NCBI GenBank assembly: GCA_963717745.1
Contig: CAVQXJ010000031.1
Span: 1-64,000 of the forward strand
Direction of reading: 5' to 3'
From: JACCXG01 sp963717745
GTDB taxonomy: Bacteria; Acidobacteriota; Vicinamibacteria; Vicinamibacterales; 2-12-FULL-66-21
DNA: 64,000 nucleotides
In this document: piece by piece, positions 19,447 to 30,681 of the stretch
Layout of the letters: each line of letters opens with the position of its first letter
Numbering within the stretch: the stretch's first letter is position 1
Made by a program: the position numbers and the translations under genes
The notes under the pieces: generated by a model
Told to the model about the DNA's origin: nothing
Database searches by the model: none
The model's input: the letters and a program-made list of their open reading frames with translations, nothing else

Positions 19447-19825
19447 GAGCGTCCTCCCCGGCCCTCGCGCGCTGGGACAGTAACCGGCGGCCGCGGGCGA
19501 GCTTCACCAGGGAGACCAGACGTTCGGCTTCGGAGACTGCCGCGGCCCGGCCGGCCGAGGTCATCCGATAGTACCGGCGCCGCGCATCGTCGACCGCGGG
19601 ATCGACCTGCGATTCCACCTCGCGGATGAAGCCGTAGTCGAGCAGTCGCTTGATCGCCGTGTAGAGCGTGCCCGGACCGAGCTGCACCGCCCCGTCGCTA
19701 TCGGCCGCGACCTGCTGCATGACGGCATAGCCGTGCCGATCCGCATCGGAGAGGGCCAGCAGGATGTGGAATTCCGCCGGAGTGACCGACGCGGACTGCA
19801 CCGAACGAAGCGTGGGCTTGGCCAT
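19444..19825 (-). CDS. PadR family regulator, probable frameshift at its 3' end
   Basis: ATG 19825 begins an acidobacterial-type PadR protein: winged helix ASVTPAEFHILLALSDADRH, GYAVMQQVAAD, a recognition region LGPGTLYTAIKRLLDYGFIR, wing RRRYYRMTSAG, and a C-terminal helix EAERLVSLVKLARGRR. The literal frame runs on to 19061 through the next gene, far longer than the 110-125 residues normal for the family. A one-base change in the G-rich run near 19455-19470 would put the end at the TGA overlapping GTG 19446. I therefore give that end and treat the long frame as an artefact. It is autoregulated if the operator pair upstream is real. Confidence 0.7.
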
Positions 19826-19835
19826 CTGTATCGCC

Positions 19836-19881
19836 TGTCGACAGAGTAGAGATACTATGTCGACAGACGACTGAGTGTCAA
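19836..19881 (-). promoter_or_regulatory. Promoter with paired TGTCGACA operators for the PadR operon
   Basis: Read leftward, a consensus -35 box TTGACA (19881-19876) and a -10 box TAGTAT (19857-19852) are 18 bases apart. Two identical 8-base palindromes TGTCGACA sit at 19858-19865, inside the spacer, and at 19836-19843, just after the -10. They are 22 bases apart centre to centre, two helical turns. This is the layout expected of a dimer-pair repressor site such as PadR autoregulation. Confidence 0.6.
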
Positions 19882-19947
19882 GCGAACCGAGATTGATCCG
19901 TCAACCGGGCGTCCGCGCATTCGGTCGACGATAAAATCGTCGGTGCC

Positions 19948-20430
19948 ATGGCCGTCACGATTCGTGAGATGCGACCAGAGGACGCACGCCGCTTTCTGGA
20001 AATCCATCACGCCGCCGTTCGAGGTATCGCCGCCAAGGACTACCCGACTTCAGTCGTTGAGGCATGGGCGCGACCAATCACTGACGAAGTGATCGAACGA
20101 TTCATGGACAACCGTGACCGGGAGGTACGACTGATAGCTGAAATCGATGGTGAACCGGTCGGCATTGGCGCCCTCGTGGTCAGCAATTCGGAACTGCGGG
20201 CGTGCTACGTGGCACCGAGTGCTAAACGACGTGGAGTTGGGTCCGCTCTCGTCGGGAAAATCGAACAGATTGCCCGTGAACACCGCCTCGGCTACCTGGA
20301 ACTGGAATCTTCAATCACAGCAGAACCGTTCTATTCGGCGTTGGGTTACCGGGTCGAAAGCCGGGGGGAGCATCTCCTTTCGTCAGGTGTGCCAATGGCC
20401 GCCGTCAAAATGCGAAAGCGACTCGAATGA
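19948..20430 (+). CDS. GNAT family N-acetyltransferase
   Basis: This 160-residue protein is a GCN5-related acetyltransferase, transferring acetyl from acetyl-CoA to an amine. The start (VTIREMRPEDARRFLEIHHA) is the usual first strand and helix. The acetyl-CoA loop is RRGVGSALVGKIEQIA. The closing strands LGYLELESSITAEPFYSALGYR carry the FYxxxGY element. The substrate is unknown. It is a single gene between a leftward PadR operon and a convergent ADOP gene, whose stop lies seven bases away. Confidence 0.88.
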   Translation: MAVTIREMRPEDARRFLEIHHAAVRGIAAKDYPTSVVEAWARPITDEVIERFMDNRDREVRLIAEIDGEPVGIGALVVSNSELRACYVAPSAKRRGVGSALVGKIEQIAREHRLGYLELESSITAEPFYSALGYRVESRGEHLLSSGVPMAAVKMRKRLE

Positions 20431-20437
20431 CCAGCCA

Positions 20438-22874
<2,437 letters not shown>

Positions 22875-22947
22875 ACACGTCTCCTTCAAGGGCCGGTCGT
22901 TTAGACGTCAGAGGCGGTGGTTGCGTTGGGTATCGGTGAAATTGTCG

Positions 22948-23083
22948 TTTCCAGTTTCCAGTTTCGCAGTTGGCAGCTTGCAGTTCAGCCGGCAGTTTCC
23001 AGTCAGCGAGTCGCCGTGTTCGCGCCGCCTTTATCGCGAGCCATGAGAGCTGGAAACTGGAAACTGGCGGCTCGAAACTGCAG
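22948..23083. repeat. Inverted element with TTTCCAG-type tandem arms
   Basis: The left arm (22948-23003) is built of CAGTTTCCAGTTT-like units with spacing variants. The right arm (23048-23083) has the complement, CTGGAAACTGGAAACTG. A core of about 45 bases lies between. It could form a large hairpin in the gap before the lipoprotein gene. Confidence 0.65.
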
Positions 23084-23147
23084 CATGATCGGAGCTCTCG
23101 CGCCGTGCGTGCCAGCGCCCCGGCGTGGGAGGAGAAGGAGACCGGTC

Positions 23148-23564
23148 ATGGGTCTGACGGTCGCGGCGCGCACGTCGATAGCGCTGATGCTGGCCTTGCT
23201 GCTGCCCGGCTGCACCACCCCGCTCGAAACGCTGGGACCGACGCCGCCAGACGAGGGCATCACCCTCTATCTCCATGCCGGCTTTGCCGGCACTTCACAG
23301 GCGATCAATCGCGATGTCGGCGACCTCGCCAAGGTCGAGGGGCCCTGCACGCGAGGTGAAGAAGGTGAGAAGCCGACCTGGAGCGACTGCGTGTCGTCGG
23401 TCCACGTGGTCTCGGGATGGACGGCGACGCTCTATCGCGACCGCGAGTACAAGGGCAACAGCGTCACGCTGACCGCGGACTCGCCCAACCTCCGCGAGCT
23501 GCCCGGCCCGTGCGACGGCAGCTTCAACGACTGCGTGTCGTCAATCAGGGTATCGAGGCAGTAG
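23148..23564 (+). CDS. Lipoprotein with a beta/gamma-crystallin-like domain
   Basis: ATG 23148, with a GGAGGAGAAGGAG leader, gives a 138-residue protein. It has a lipoprotein signal (ALMLALLLPGC, lipidated Cys 22) and a double Greek-key domain. Two repeats are visible: ITLYLHAGFAGTSQAI, then WSDCVSSVHVVSG; and ATLYRDREYKGNSVTL, then FNDCVSSIRV. The D/N-DCVSSxxV signature repeats, with paired cysteines. Crystallin-fold domains in bacteria bind calcium or inhibit peptidases (I36-like). The gene ends 20 bases inside the convergent M28 peptidase gene, so an inhibitor/peptidase link is tempting but unproven. The open frame starts earlier (22917) but that part is repeat-derived. Confidence 0.75.
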   Translation: MGLTVAARTSIALMLALLLPGCTTPLETLGPTPPDEGITLYLHAGFAGTSQAINRDVGDLAKVEGPCTRGEEGEKPTWSDCVSSVHVVSGWTATLYRDREYKGNSVTLTADSPNLRELPGPCDGSFNDCVSSIRVSRQ

Positions 23565-25170
23565 CGGCGAACCGGCGGAAAAAGCTGGTTGGCTTCCACT
23601 GCGGCCGCTCCGGATGATTCGCCACCGCGGTCGACAGCGCACCGACGAACCGGGTGAAGGTCACCGCCGCGTCGAAATCGAACGGCTGCTGCAGATCGTC
23701 GGACGGCGCGTGATAGCGCTCCTTGGTCCAGGCGGCGTCGATCGCGGCTTCGCGTGATCCCGGCTCGACCCCGACCTTCATCGCCACCGCCGGGATGCCC
23801 TGCCTGATGAAGCTGTACTGATCCGATCGGGTGAACCGGTTGCGCTCCGGCTGCGGATCGGCCTTCACGCCGAGGCCGCTCGGCGTCGCGACGTCGCGCA
23901 CCCGATCGCCGAGATCGGACTCGTCCAGTCCCAGCACCATCACCGACTTCATCGGATAGAGCGGCAGGAACATGTCCATGTTGATGTTGGCGACGAGGGC
24001 GGATTTCGGGACGGTGGGATCGCCGCCGAACACGCGCGAGCCGAGCAGGCCGTGCTCTTCCGCCGTCACCGCGACGAACAGAATCGATCGTTTCGGCCGC
24101 GTGGCCGCGGACGCCAGCGTGCGCGCCACCTCGATCAGCGTGGCGATGCCCGATGCGTTGTCCATCGCGCCGTTGTAGATGCGGTCGCCGTTCACCGCGG
24201 CGCCGATACCGACGTGGTCGAGATGGGCGGTCAGCACGACGTGCTCGCGCGCCAGTGCCGGATCGCTCCCGGGCAGCAGCGCGACGACGTTGTCGGACTC
24301 GAGCGCCGCCGACTCGATCGTCACCCGCGCGCGCAGCGACGACGGCAGGGCGAAGCGCGGCAGCGGCTGTTTCGCGTCCGCCGCCGCGAACAGCTCCGCC
24401 AGGGAATGGTCCGATCCCGCGAACAGGCGGCCGGCGCTCGCCGGGTTCACCGCCGCGTTCACCTTCATCCCCGCGAGATCGTTGAAGCGCGGATCGACGA
24501 GGGTCATCACCGGATTCAGGCGGCTCGGCGCCGTCCGTTCCCACGGCTGTTCGGAGGTCTTCGGGTTGGAAATGGCAATGCTGCCGATCGCGCCGGCGGC
24601 TTTGAGTGCGCTCCAGCGGACGCCCGCCTGCTGATAGTGCGCAACCAGCGGGCCGGTGACCGCGGCCGGCGTGCCGGCGATGTAGACCGCGACCTTGCCC
24701 TTGAGATCGATGCCGGCAAGATCGTCGTACCCGGCGTCCGGAGCGGAAAGCCCGTACCCGGCGAACGCCAGCGGCGCCTCGACCGCGGGCGTCAGCTCGG
24801 CCCGCAGGTTGATCGTCACGTCGTCCCCGAAGCGAAGCACGTCCTCTTTGCCATCGCGCACGAGCGCGACGTGCGACCGGTCCTCGAGGATCCGCCGCCG
24901 TGAGAAGGCCACGCTCTGGAGGTACCCCTTCGATCCGGCCGGCTTCAGCCCCGCCTTCTCGAACTGGGACACGACGTAGTCGACCGCCTTCCGGTAGCCG
25001 TCGCTGCCGGTCTGCCGTCCCTCGAGCCCGTCGTCCGCCAGCGTTCGGACGTGATTCCACCATCGCGTCTGTTCGTCGCCAGCCGGCTGAGGGTGTTGTG
25101 CGAGACCGACAGTGGTGAAGAGCAGCAGGGCGATCGCAGCCCCACCGCGCGCGGTGGTGATCGGTGTCAT
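23545..25170 (-). CDS. Secreted M28 family metallopeptidase
   Basis: This 541-residue protein has a signal peptide (GGAAIALLLFTTVGLA), a protease-associated (PA) domain at about residues 100-215 (PLAFAGYGLSAPDAGYDDLA), and an M28 di-zinc aminopeptidase domain. The ligands are visible: HLDHVG (His 316), GAMDNASG (Asp 337), TAEEHGLLGS (Glu 371/372), NINMDM (Asp 399) and RYHAPSDD near the end. It would trim N-terminal residues from peptides outside the cytoplasm. The stop lies inside the convergent crystallin-fold gene by 20 bases. The next leftward gene upstream (25195) is separated by 24 bases, suggesting an operon. Confidence 0.9.
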   Translation of the reverse strand: MTPITTARGGAAIALLLFTTVGLAQHPQPAGDEQTRWWNHVRTLADDGLEGRQTGSDGYRKAVDYVVSQFEKAGLKPAGSKGYLQSVAFSRRRILEDRSHVALVRDGKEDVLRFGDDVTINLRAELTPAVEAPLAFAGYGLSAPDAGYDDLAGIDLKGKVAVYIAGTPAAVTGPLVAHYQQAGVRWSALKAAGAIGSIAISNPKTSEQPWERTAPSRLNPVMTLVDPRFNDLAGMKVNAAVNPASAGRLFAGSDHSLAELFAAADAKQPLPRFALPSSLRARVTIESAALESDNVVALLPGSDPALAREHVVLTAHLDHVGIGAAVNGDRIYNGAMDNASGIATLIEVARTLASAATRPKRSILFVAVTAEEHGLLGSRVFGGDPTVPKSALVANINMDMFLPLYPMKSVMVLGLDESDLGDRVRDVATPSGLGVKADPQPERNRFTRSDQYSFIRQGIPAVAMKVGVEPGSREAAIDAAWTKERYHAPSDDLQQPFDFDAAVTFTRFVGALSTAVANHPERPQWKPTSFFRRFAATASIP

Positions 25171-25194
25171 CCGCAGATCATACCTAGCCCTGCC

Positions 25195-26688
25195 TCACTC
25201 GCCGCCTCCCGCCCGGGCTTTGGCGATGCGATCGAGGAGCTCCTTGGCCCGCTGCCGTTCGCTGTCAGTGTTCGCGAGCCGCTGCGCCGCCTCGGCCTGG
25301 GCCGCGGCTTCGTCGTATTTGCGCAGCCGGACCAGGACGAAGGCAGCGCGCAGGCGATGCACCGCTTCGAGCGGCTCCAGTGTGACGGCACGCAGCACCA
25401 GGCCGGCCGGCTCGCCGACGCCCAGCGCCGCGCGAATCTCGCCGAGCCACGAATACGCGCCGGCGTCGCGGGTGTTGAGGCTGGTGGCCTTCGCCAGGTA
25501 GCCTTCGATCGCCTTGAGCGTGTCCTGATCGGCGTTGGGCCGCCAGGTCAGCGAGGCGAGCCGGTAGTGGGCGTATCCGCTGGTGGAACCGGCCTCGAGG
25601 GCCTTGGTCAACGCCTGTTTCGCCTCGTCATCCTTGTTTTCGTGATCGAGCAGCAGCCCCTCCGCCTCGTAACTGTCCGGCGCTTTCGGGTCCTGGGCGC
25701 GGGCTTCAGCGATCGCGGCACGGGCCTCGACGGGACGCCGCATCGCGACGTGAAACAGCGCGCGAGTGCCGGCGCTCTCCGCCGTGCTCAGCCGGCGCAC
25801 CGGGATCTTCTCGCGCTCGACGCTGAGGTCGATGTTGACGCGCCGCACCAGAAACACCTGCTTCTCGAAATACATCCGGAACGCGAATTCGAGGCTCTCA
25901 GCGGTCCCGAGCGTCTCCTGAAAGGCCGCGGCCGCGTCCTTGCCGGTGCTCACCGCCTGAGCGAACGCGTTCAGCTTGTCGGCGCGTGCGCCCTTGTCGT
26001 CGAACATCAGGAAGTGGACGAACGCCCACGTCTGCGCATCGAAAGTCTCCGCGCCCTCTTCACGAGTCAAGGCCGGAGACTGACGTGTGGTCGTCAGCAG
26101 CCGGGCGAGCCGGGCCCGGGGCCGCTCACGCAACGCCTGAAGGTGCCAGGGAATCGGCGCGCCGATGACGATGTGGTCGTTCTTGACCAGCGTGTTGCTG
26201 AGGACGCCGCTCAGCCCGCGACTGAGCCAGAGCGGAAGATCGGGGCTCAGGCTCTGCATCATCACCAGGCTGATGTAGGAAAAGTACGAGGTGATGTAAG
26301 GGTTGACGTTCCCCTGACTCTCGATGTCAAGGCCGGTGCGGATGGCGAGGTAGTGCCGATCCGGACCGCTCACCCAGACGCTCGCCGGCCGAACGCCCCC
26401 GCGCGTTTCCCAGTATTTGGGGGCGAGCGCACGCATGCTGTTCTCGTCCTTGACCGCGATCACGGTCAACGGCTTGTTCAGGTCGACACGGGCCCAGGGC
26501 CACAGGGTCGCCATCGTGCTGCGGACCTGCTCGAGCTGCCAGGCCAGCGACCGGGTATTGCCGTCGCTGGCGTCCGAGATCACGGTGAAGTGGGGGGTTT
26601 TGAGCTCGCTCCACTGATCGGCGGCCGCGGCTACCCGGGGCGCCGCAAGAAACACACAAAGCAGGCAGAGCCGGGCGGATCGGACCAT
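25195..26688 (-). CDS. Secreted TPR protein with a degenerate DUF1570/gluzincin-like domain
   Basis: A 497-residue protein with a signal peptide (RLCLLCVFLAAPRVAAA). The N-terminal half (WSELKTPHFTVISDASDGNT; PLTVIAVKDENSMRAL; LPLWLSRGLSGVLSNTLV) matches the layout of DUF1570-like peptidases. The expected HExxH is absent; the place is filled by SYFSYISLVMMQSL. It is therefore likely a non-catalytic relative. The C-terminal 200 residues carry TPR-like helices (AKQALTKALEAGSTSGYAHY; AGAYSWLGEIRAALG). It lies directly upstream of the M28 gene, with which it may act outside the cytoplasm. Confidence 0.75.
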   Translation of the reverse strand: MVRSARLCLLCVFLAAPRVAAAADQWSELKTPHFTVISDASDGNTRSLAWQLEQVRSTMATLWPWARVDLNKPLTVIAVKDENSMRALAPKYWETRGGVRPASVWVSGPDRHYLAIRTGLDIESQGNVNPYITSYFSYISLVMMQSLSPDLPLWLSRGLSGVLSNTLVKNDHIVIGAPIPWHLQALRERPRARLARLLTTTRQSPALTREEGAETFDAQTWAFVHFLMFDDKGARADKLNAFAQAVSTGKDAAAAFQETLGTAESLEFAFRMYFEKQVFLVRRVNIDLSVEREKIPVRRLSTAESAGTRALFHVAMRRPVEARAAIAEARAQDPKAPDSYEAEGLLLDHENKDDEAKQALTKALEAGSTSGYAHYRLASLTWRPNADQDTLKAIEGYLAKATSLNTRDAGAYSWLGEIRAALGVGEPAGLVLRAVTLEPLEAVHRLRAAFVLVRLRKYDEAAAQAEAAQRLANTDSERQRAKELLDRIAKARAGGGE

Positions 26689-26793
26689 CGTCGTGTCACC
26701 TCGTAGCCGGGAGTCTCACCGGCGGAGCGGCCGCCGCCGGGCGCGAAGCGCCGCCCTGAGGATAGACGACCAGAGTCCAGCAATTCCGGCCCG

Positions 26794-29442
26794 CTACTCC
26801 ATCCGCAGCGCGACCAGCGGATCCACGCGGGCGGCTCGCCGGGCGGGGAGGTATGAGGCGGCCAGTCCGGTGGCGATCAGCGTGGCGCTCACGGCAAAGT
26901 AGATCCGGGCATCGTGCGGCTGAATCTGGAAGAGAAACCCCGCCACGAACGCCGCCAGGACCCACGCCCCCGACAGTCCAAGGGCGAGCCCTGCGCCGAG
27001 CTGCACCAGCGCCTGTCTCAGCATCGACCAGAGGATGGTGCCCGGGACCGCACCGAGGGCCATCCGGATGCCGATCTCGCGGGTGCGGAGCACCGCCGCG
27101 TAGGACATCACGCCGTAAATGCCGGCGCAAGCGATGACGATCCCGAGCGCGCCGAAGAGATTCAGGAGCAGCATGTTCAAGCGGCGCTGCGCGGTGAGGG
27201 TGTTCAGATACTGCGAGAGCAGGTGGATGTCCGGCAGTGCGAGGTCGGGAAAGTGTGACCAGATCTCGGACTTGACCGCCGGCAGCACGGTGCCGGGATC
27301 GCGCGACAGGCGCAGGACCAGCGTGGCGCCGGGGCCACGCATCTGATCGATCGGGATGAACCCCTGGCGCCGCCAATCGGTCTCGGGCCCTTCGTGGCGG
27401 ATGCTGCCGGCCACACCCACGATGCGCCGCGTGCCATTGAACTGGATGGTGCGTCCGAGCGCGCTCTCTCCAGGAAAGTACTTCCGCGCCGCCGCCTCAT
27501 TGATGATCGCGACCGCCTCGCCGCCCTCCCGGTCATCGCGCGTGAAGTCGCGGCCCTCGCGGAGCGGCACCCGTATCGCGCGAAAGTAGTCGGGTGAAAT
27601 CGCATTGAAGTCGAGATCCTCGTCTGCGGGGAGCGACCGGCCGGGAATCGTCAGCTCAATCGTCTGAAAGTAGCCGCTCAGCGGCACTCCGCCCCTGACC
27701 AGCGCCGCGACTTCCACGCCAGGCATGGTCCGCACCCGCTCGAGGATGGCGTTGAGCATCGCGGGGTGGCGTGCAAGGGCCGACTCCCAGTTGAAAGCGC
27801 CAACCAGCGGCCTGATCCGCACGGTGAGGACATTGTGGGGATCGAGCCCGAGATCCACTCCGGCAACGCGCTTGAAGCTCGCCAGGAACAGCCCCGCGCC
27901 AACCAGCAGGATCACCGCGAGCGCGACCTCCATGACCACCAGGCCGGAGCGAAGCCAGCGTTCCGTGCCGGTTGCCGTGTTCGCCCGGGGTCCGGGCGCC
28001 AGCGCGCGGCCGCCCGAGGGCCGAGACCGATGAAGGACGGGGGCCGATCCAAAGAGCAGCCCGCACGCCACGGCGACGGTGATGGTCACCGCGAGCACCC
28101 GGAGATCGATAGCGATGGCGGCCACTCTGGGCACGTCGACGGGCATGGCGGCCCGCAGCGTTTCCACACCGGTCCAGGCGACGAGCGTCCCCAGCGCCGC
28201 GCCGCCAAGCGACAGCAGCACGCTCTCCACCAGCAACACGCGCAAGAGATCCCAGCGTGAGGCGCCGAGCGCGGCGCGGATGACCAGCTCGCGATCGCGG
28301 GCGCTGGCGCGCACCAGCATGAGATTGGCGAGGTTGACGCAGGCGATCAGCAGGACCAGCCCGACCGCCGCCAGCAGCATCAGCATCCAGCTCCGGACGC
28401 CCCGCGTGACGTACTCGTGGAGCGGCTCGACGATGGTCACGCGATTCTCGAACCAGCGCGGCGTTTCGGCGGCGAGCTGGGCGGTGATCTGATTCATCTG
28501 CGCCTGCGCCTGTTCCAACGAGCTTCCGTCGCGCAGGCGTCCGATCACCTGGAGGCGGTAGGCGAAGTCGTTGCCGCGCACCTGCTCATCGTCTCTGAAC
28601 ACCTGCGGCAGCCACACCTCGGTCGGACGAACCGCCCCAACGGGGAATGCGAAGCCGGGCGGCATCACACCAACGATCTCGAAGTCCGCGAGCTGACCGC
28701 GCAGACGGCTGCCGACGATGTCTGGCGCGCCGCCGAATCGCCGCTGCCAGAGGCTGTGGCTGATCACCGCCACCAGGGCCCGCCCGGTGACCTCGTTGCC
28801 GGCGGTGAACGGACGCCCGAGGAGCGGCTGGGTGCCGAGCACCGAGAAAAAATCCGCGGTCACCGCCTGCGCCTCGAGCGTCTCCGGCTCCCGGCCGTCG
28901 TCGTTCTTCAGGCTGACGCCGGCAAAGCCGATCGCGGCGATTCCCGTGAAGGCCGTCTGCCGGACGCGCCAGTCGCGAAAGTTCTGGGCCGCGACCAGGT
29001 TCAATCCATCTGCCGATCCCGTCTTCACGTTCAGCTCGCCGATCGCGACCAGCCGATCCGCGTCGACGAACGGCAACGGCCGCAGCACGACGGCATCGAC
29101 GACCGAGAAGATCGCCGTCGCCGCGCCGATGCTGAGCGTGAGTACGGCGAGGGCGACGACCGTGAACGCCGGTGTGGCCCGAAGCGATCGCACGGCGTGG
29201 CGGATGTCGCCTCGCCAGGTGTCGAACGACGTCAACCGCACCTCCCGGGTCGCTTCCGCGGACGGTGTTACTCCGCCGAGAGCCGCCAGTGCGATGCGCC
29301 GCGCTTCAGACGGCGACAAACCGCGGGCAATATTGGCGTCGATTTCCTGCTCGAGATGGAAGGCGAGCTCCTCGTCGATTTCGGTGCCGATGCGGCGACG
29401 GCCGGTGATGCCGCGCGCGTAAGCGACCAATCGGTGCAGCAT
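26794..29442 (-). CDS. ADOP-type MacB/FtsX permease, intact
   Basis: An intact 882-residue ADOP permease. Order: cytosolic prefix (IDEELAFHLEQEIDANIARG), first TM (VALAVLTLSIGAATAIFSVV), MacB periplasmic core (VISHSLWQRRFGGAPDIVGS; EIVGVMPPGFAFPVG), two TM helices (AAVGLVLLIACVNLANLMLV), the linker and next TM, the second periplasmic core, and a final FtsX unit (IACAGIYGVMSYAAVLRTRE). It ends ARRAARVDPLVALRME. No ATPase is nearby, as is normal for this family. The PadR gene ends 37 bases upstream, so the two form a regulator/permease operon. The cargo is unknown. Confidence 0.9.
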   Translation of the reverse strand: MLHRLVAYARGITGRRRIGTEIDEELAFHLEQEIDANIARGLSPSEARRIALAALGGVTPSAEATREVRLTSFDTWRGDIRHAVRSLRATPAFTVVALAVLTLSIGAATAIFSVVDAVVLRPLPFVDADRLVAIGELNVKTGSADGLNLVAAQNFRDWRVRQTAFTGIAAIGFAGVSLKNDDGREPETLEAQAVTADFFSVLGTQPLLGRPFTAGNEVTGRALVAVISHSLWQRRFGGAPDIVGSRLRGQLADFEIVGVMPPGFAFPVGAVRPTEVWLPQVFRDDEQVRGNDFAYRLQVIGRLRDGSSLEQAQAQMNQITAQLAAETPRWFENRVTIVEPLHEYVTRGVRSWMLMLLAAVGLVLLIACVNLANLMLVRASARDRELVIRAALGASRWDLLRVLLVESVLLSLGGAALGTLVAWTGVETLRAAMPVDVPRVAAIAIDLRVLAVTITVAVACGLLFGSAPVLHRSRPSGGRALAPGPRANTATGTERWLRSGLVVMEVALAVILLVGAGLFLASFKRVAGVDLGLDPHNVLTVRIRPLVGAFNWESALARHPAMLNAILERVRTMPGVEVAALVRGGVPLSGYFQTIELTIPGRSLPADEDLDFNAISPDYFRAIRVPLREGRDFTRDDREGGEAVAIINEAAARKYFPGESALGRTIQFNGTRRIVGVAGSIRHEGPETDWRRQGFIPIDQMRGPGATLVLRLSRDPGTVLPAVKSEIWSHFPDLALPDIHLLSQYLNTLTAQRRLNMLLLNLFGALGIVIACAGIYGVMSYAAVLRTREIGIRMALGAVPGTILWSMLRQALVQLGAGLALGLSGAWVLAAFVAGFLFQIQPHDARIYFAVSATLIATGLAASYLPARRAARVDPLVALRME

Positions 29443-29479
29443 GGTGACCGTGTCAATGTCTTCGAGGCGGATCGCCCGC

Positions 29480-29806
29480 TCAATCGGCGTCGAGCACCAG
29501 GCGCATCGAGAGCGTGAACTGTTCCCAGGTCCGGCGTTCGGCCTCGAGCCGGCGCCGGCCCGCCGCGGTGATCGTGTAGACCCGCGCCCGCCGGTTGTTC
29601 TCGGACGCCGTCATCTCGGATCTGACGTCGCCGCGCAGCTCCAGCCGGTGCAGCGCCGGATAGAGCGATCCCTGGCTGGCGCTCAGGCCTTCAGCGGACG
29701 TTTGCCGGATCCGGTTCGCAATGCCCCAGCCGTGATTGGGCCCGATGATCAGGATGCGGAGCAGCAGCAGATCCAGCGTGCCTTGCAGTAGTTCAGTTTT
29801 CCCCAA
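29480..29806 (-). CDS. PadR family transcriptional regulator
   Basis: This 108-residue repressor matches the acidobacterial PadR family: KTELLQGTLDLLLLRILIIG, GPNHGWGIANRIRQT, SASQGSLYPALHRLELRGDV, wing ENNRRARVYTITAAGRR and the C-terminal helix WEQFTLSMRLVL. I place the start at TTG 29806 because a GAGGAGAGAG ribosome-binding site lies just before it and LGKTELLQGT is the usual family start. The longer frame from ATG 29875 adds 23 residues without similarity. It heads the ADOP operon and likely represses it. Confidence 0.85.
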   Translation of the reverse strand: MGKTELLQGTLDLLLLRILIIGPNHGWGIANRIRQTSAEGLSASQGSLYPALHRLELRGDVRSEMTASENNRRARVYTITAAGRRRLEAERRTWEQFTLSMRLVLDAD

Positions 29807-29904
29807 CGCTCTCTCCTCTCGAACTGCGAGAGGAGCGTAGACCATCGACCTGTCGGAGGTCAAGGGGAGGCACACCGAACCTCAGGACCGCCAGGGGGGC
29901 GCGG

Positions 29905-30291
29905 TTACCAGAGTACGCGGGCGGGATACTGGACGATCAGGGGATCGGGGGTGAGGATGGCCATCCCATGCACGATCGCCTGGCAGACGAGGATGCGATC
30001 GAAGGGATCGTGGTGCAGTGCCGGCAGCCGTGCGACATGCAGTGCGGATTCCTCGTCTACAGAGAGGGTCGCGATGCCGTGCCGCTCGCGGAGCGACGGA
30101 ATCAGCCGCTCCGCCGGCGCCGGCAGGGGCAGGCGCCCGAGAGCCTGCTTGATCGCGATCTCCCACGCCGACGCCACGCTCAGGTAGACCTCGTTCTCGG
30201 GCGACTGAAAGATCGATCGCGCCTGGACCGAGAGCGCCTCGGGCCTGCCGATCGCCCAGAGAAACGCGCAGGTGTCGAGCAGGACTTTCAT
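29905..30291 (-). CDS. VapC-type PIN domain toxin
   Basis: A 128-residue PIN-domain ribonuclease, toxin of a type II module. The acidic residues that bind magnesium are visible: Asp 6 in MKVLLDTCAFLW, Glu in ASAWEIAIK, and Asp in HHDPFDRILVCQA, with a later Asp in LTPDPLIVQY. Length and layout match the family. It overlaps the upstream antitoxin gene by four bases (ATGA), the usual coupling. Targets are commonly tRNA or rRNA, but that cannot be told here. Confidence 0.9.
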   Translation of the reverse strand: MKVLLDTCAFLWAIGRPEALSVQARSIFQSPENEVYLSVASAWEIAIKQALGRLPLPAPAERLIPSLRERHGIATLSVDEESALHVARLPALHHDPFDRILVCQAIVHGMAILTPDPLIVQYPARVLW

Positions 30292-30608
30292 CGCCTGCCG
30301 CGCGGCTTCCGGATCGGAGGCGCGGGAGCGGAGAAGCGCTCCGGCGCTTGGGCGGCCGTCGAGGCGCCGGACGTCTGCGCACCGTAGAACCCGGCGATCA
30401 CGTCGTCGGGCAGCGGCTCGAAGAACGCCTCGGTGATTTCAATCGGCGTGCCTCCGAGCGGCCTGGGCTCGGTGCGGACGACGCCCAGGGCCCTGAGCTC
30501 GGCGACCGGCCGATTGCGACGGCAGATGAGGATGGTTTCTCCCTGCTCGACCAAGTCTACGTACTCGGACAAGCGCGCCTTTATGACGTTGATGTTGACC
30601 ATCTTCAT
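30288..30608 (-). CDS. Phd/YefM-type antitoxin
   Basis: This antitoxin (106 residues from ATG 30608) starts MKMVNINVIKARLSEYVDLV followed by EQGETILICRRNRPVAEL, a Phd/YefM DNA-binding domain. The C-terminal tail would bind and neutralise the PIN toxin, and includes PLPDDVIAGFYG. An ATG at 30602 is also possible; 30632 would add residues not seen in relatives. It overlaps the toxin by four bases. Such antitoxins normally repress their own promoter alone or with the toxin. Confidence 0.85.
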   Translation of the reverse strand: MKMVNINVIKARLSEYVDLVEQGETILICRRNRPVAELRALGVVRTEPRPLGGTPIEITEAFFEPLPDDVIAGFYGAQTSGASTAAQAPERFSAPAPPIRKPRGRR

Positions 30609-30681
30609 GGTCAGAAAGTAGCACATCGACACCCAAAAGGCGAGGAACGTCGAGCCACGGGGTCGTTATGATGGGTGGCCT

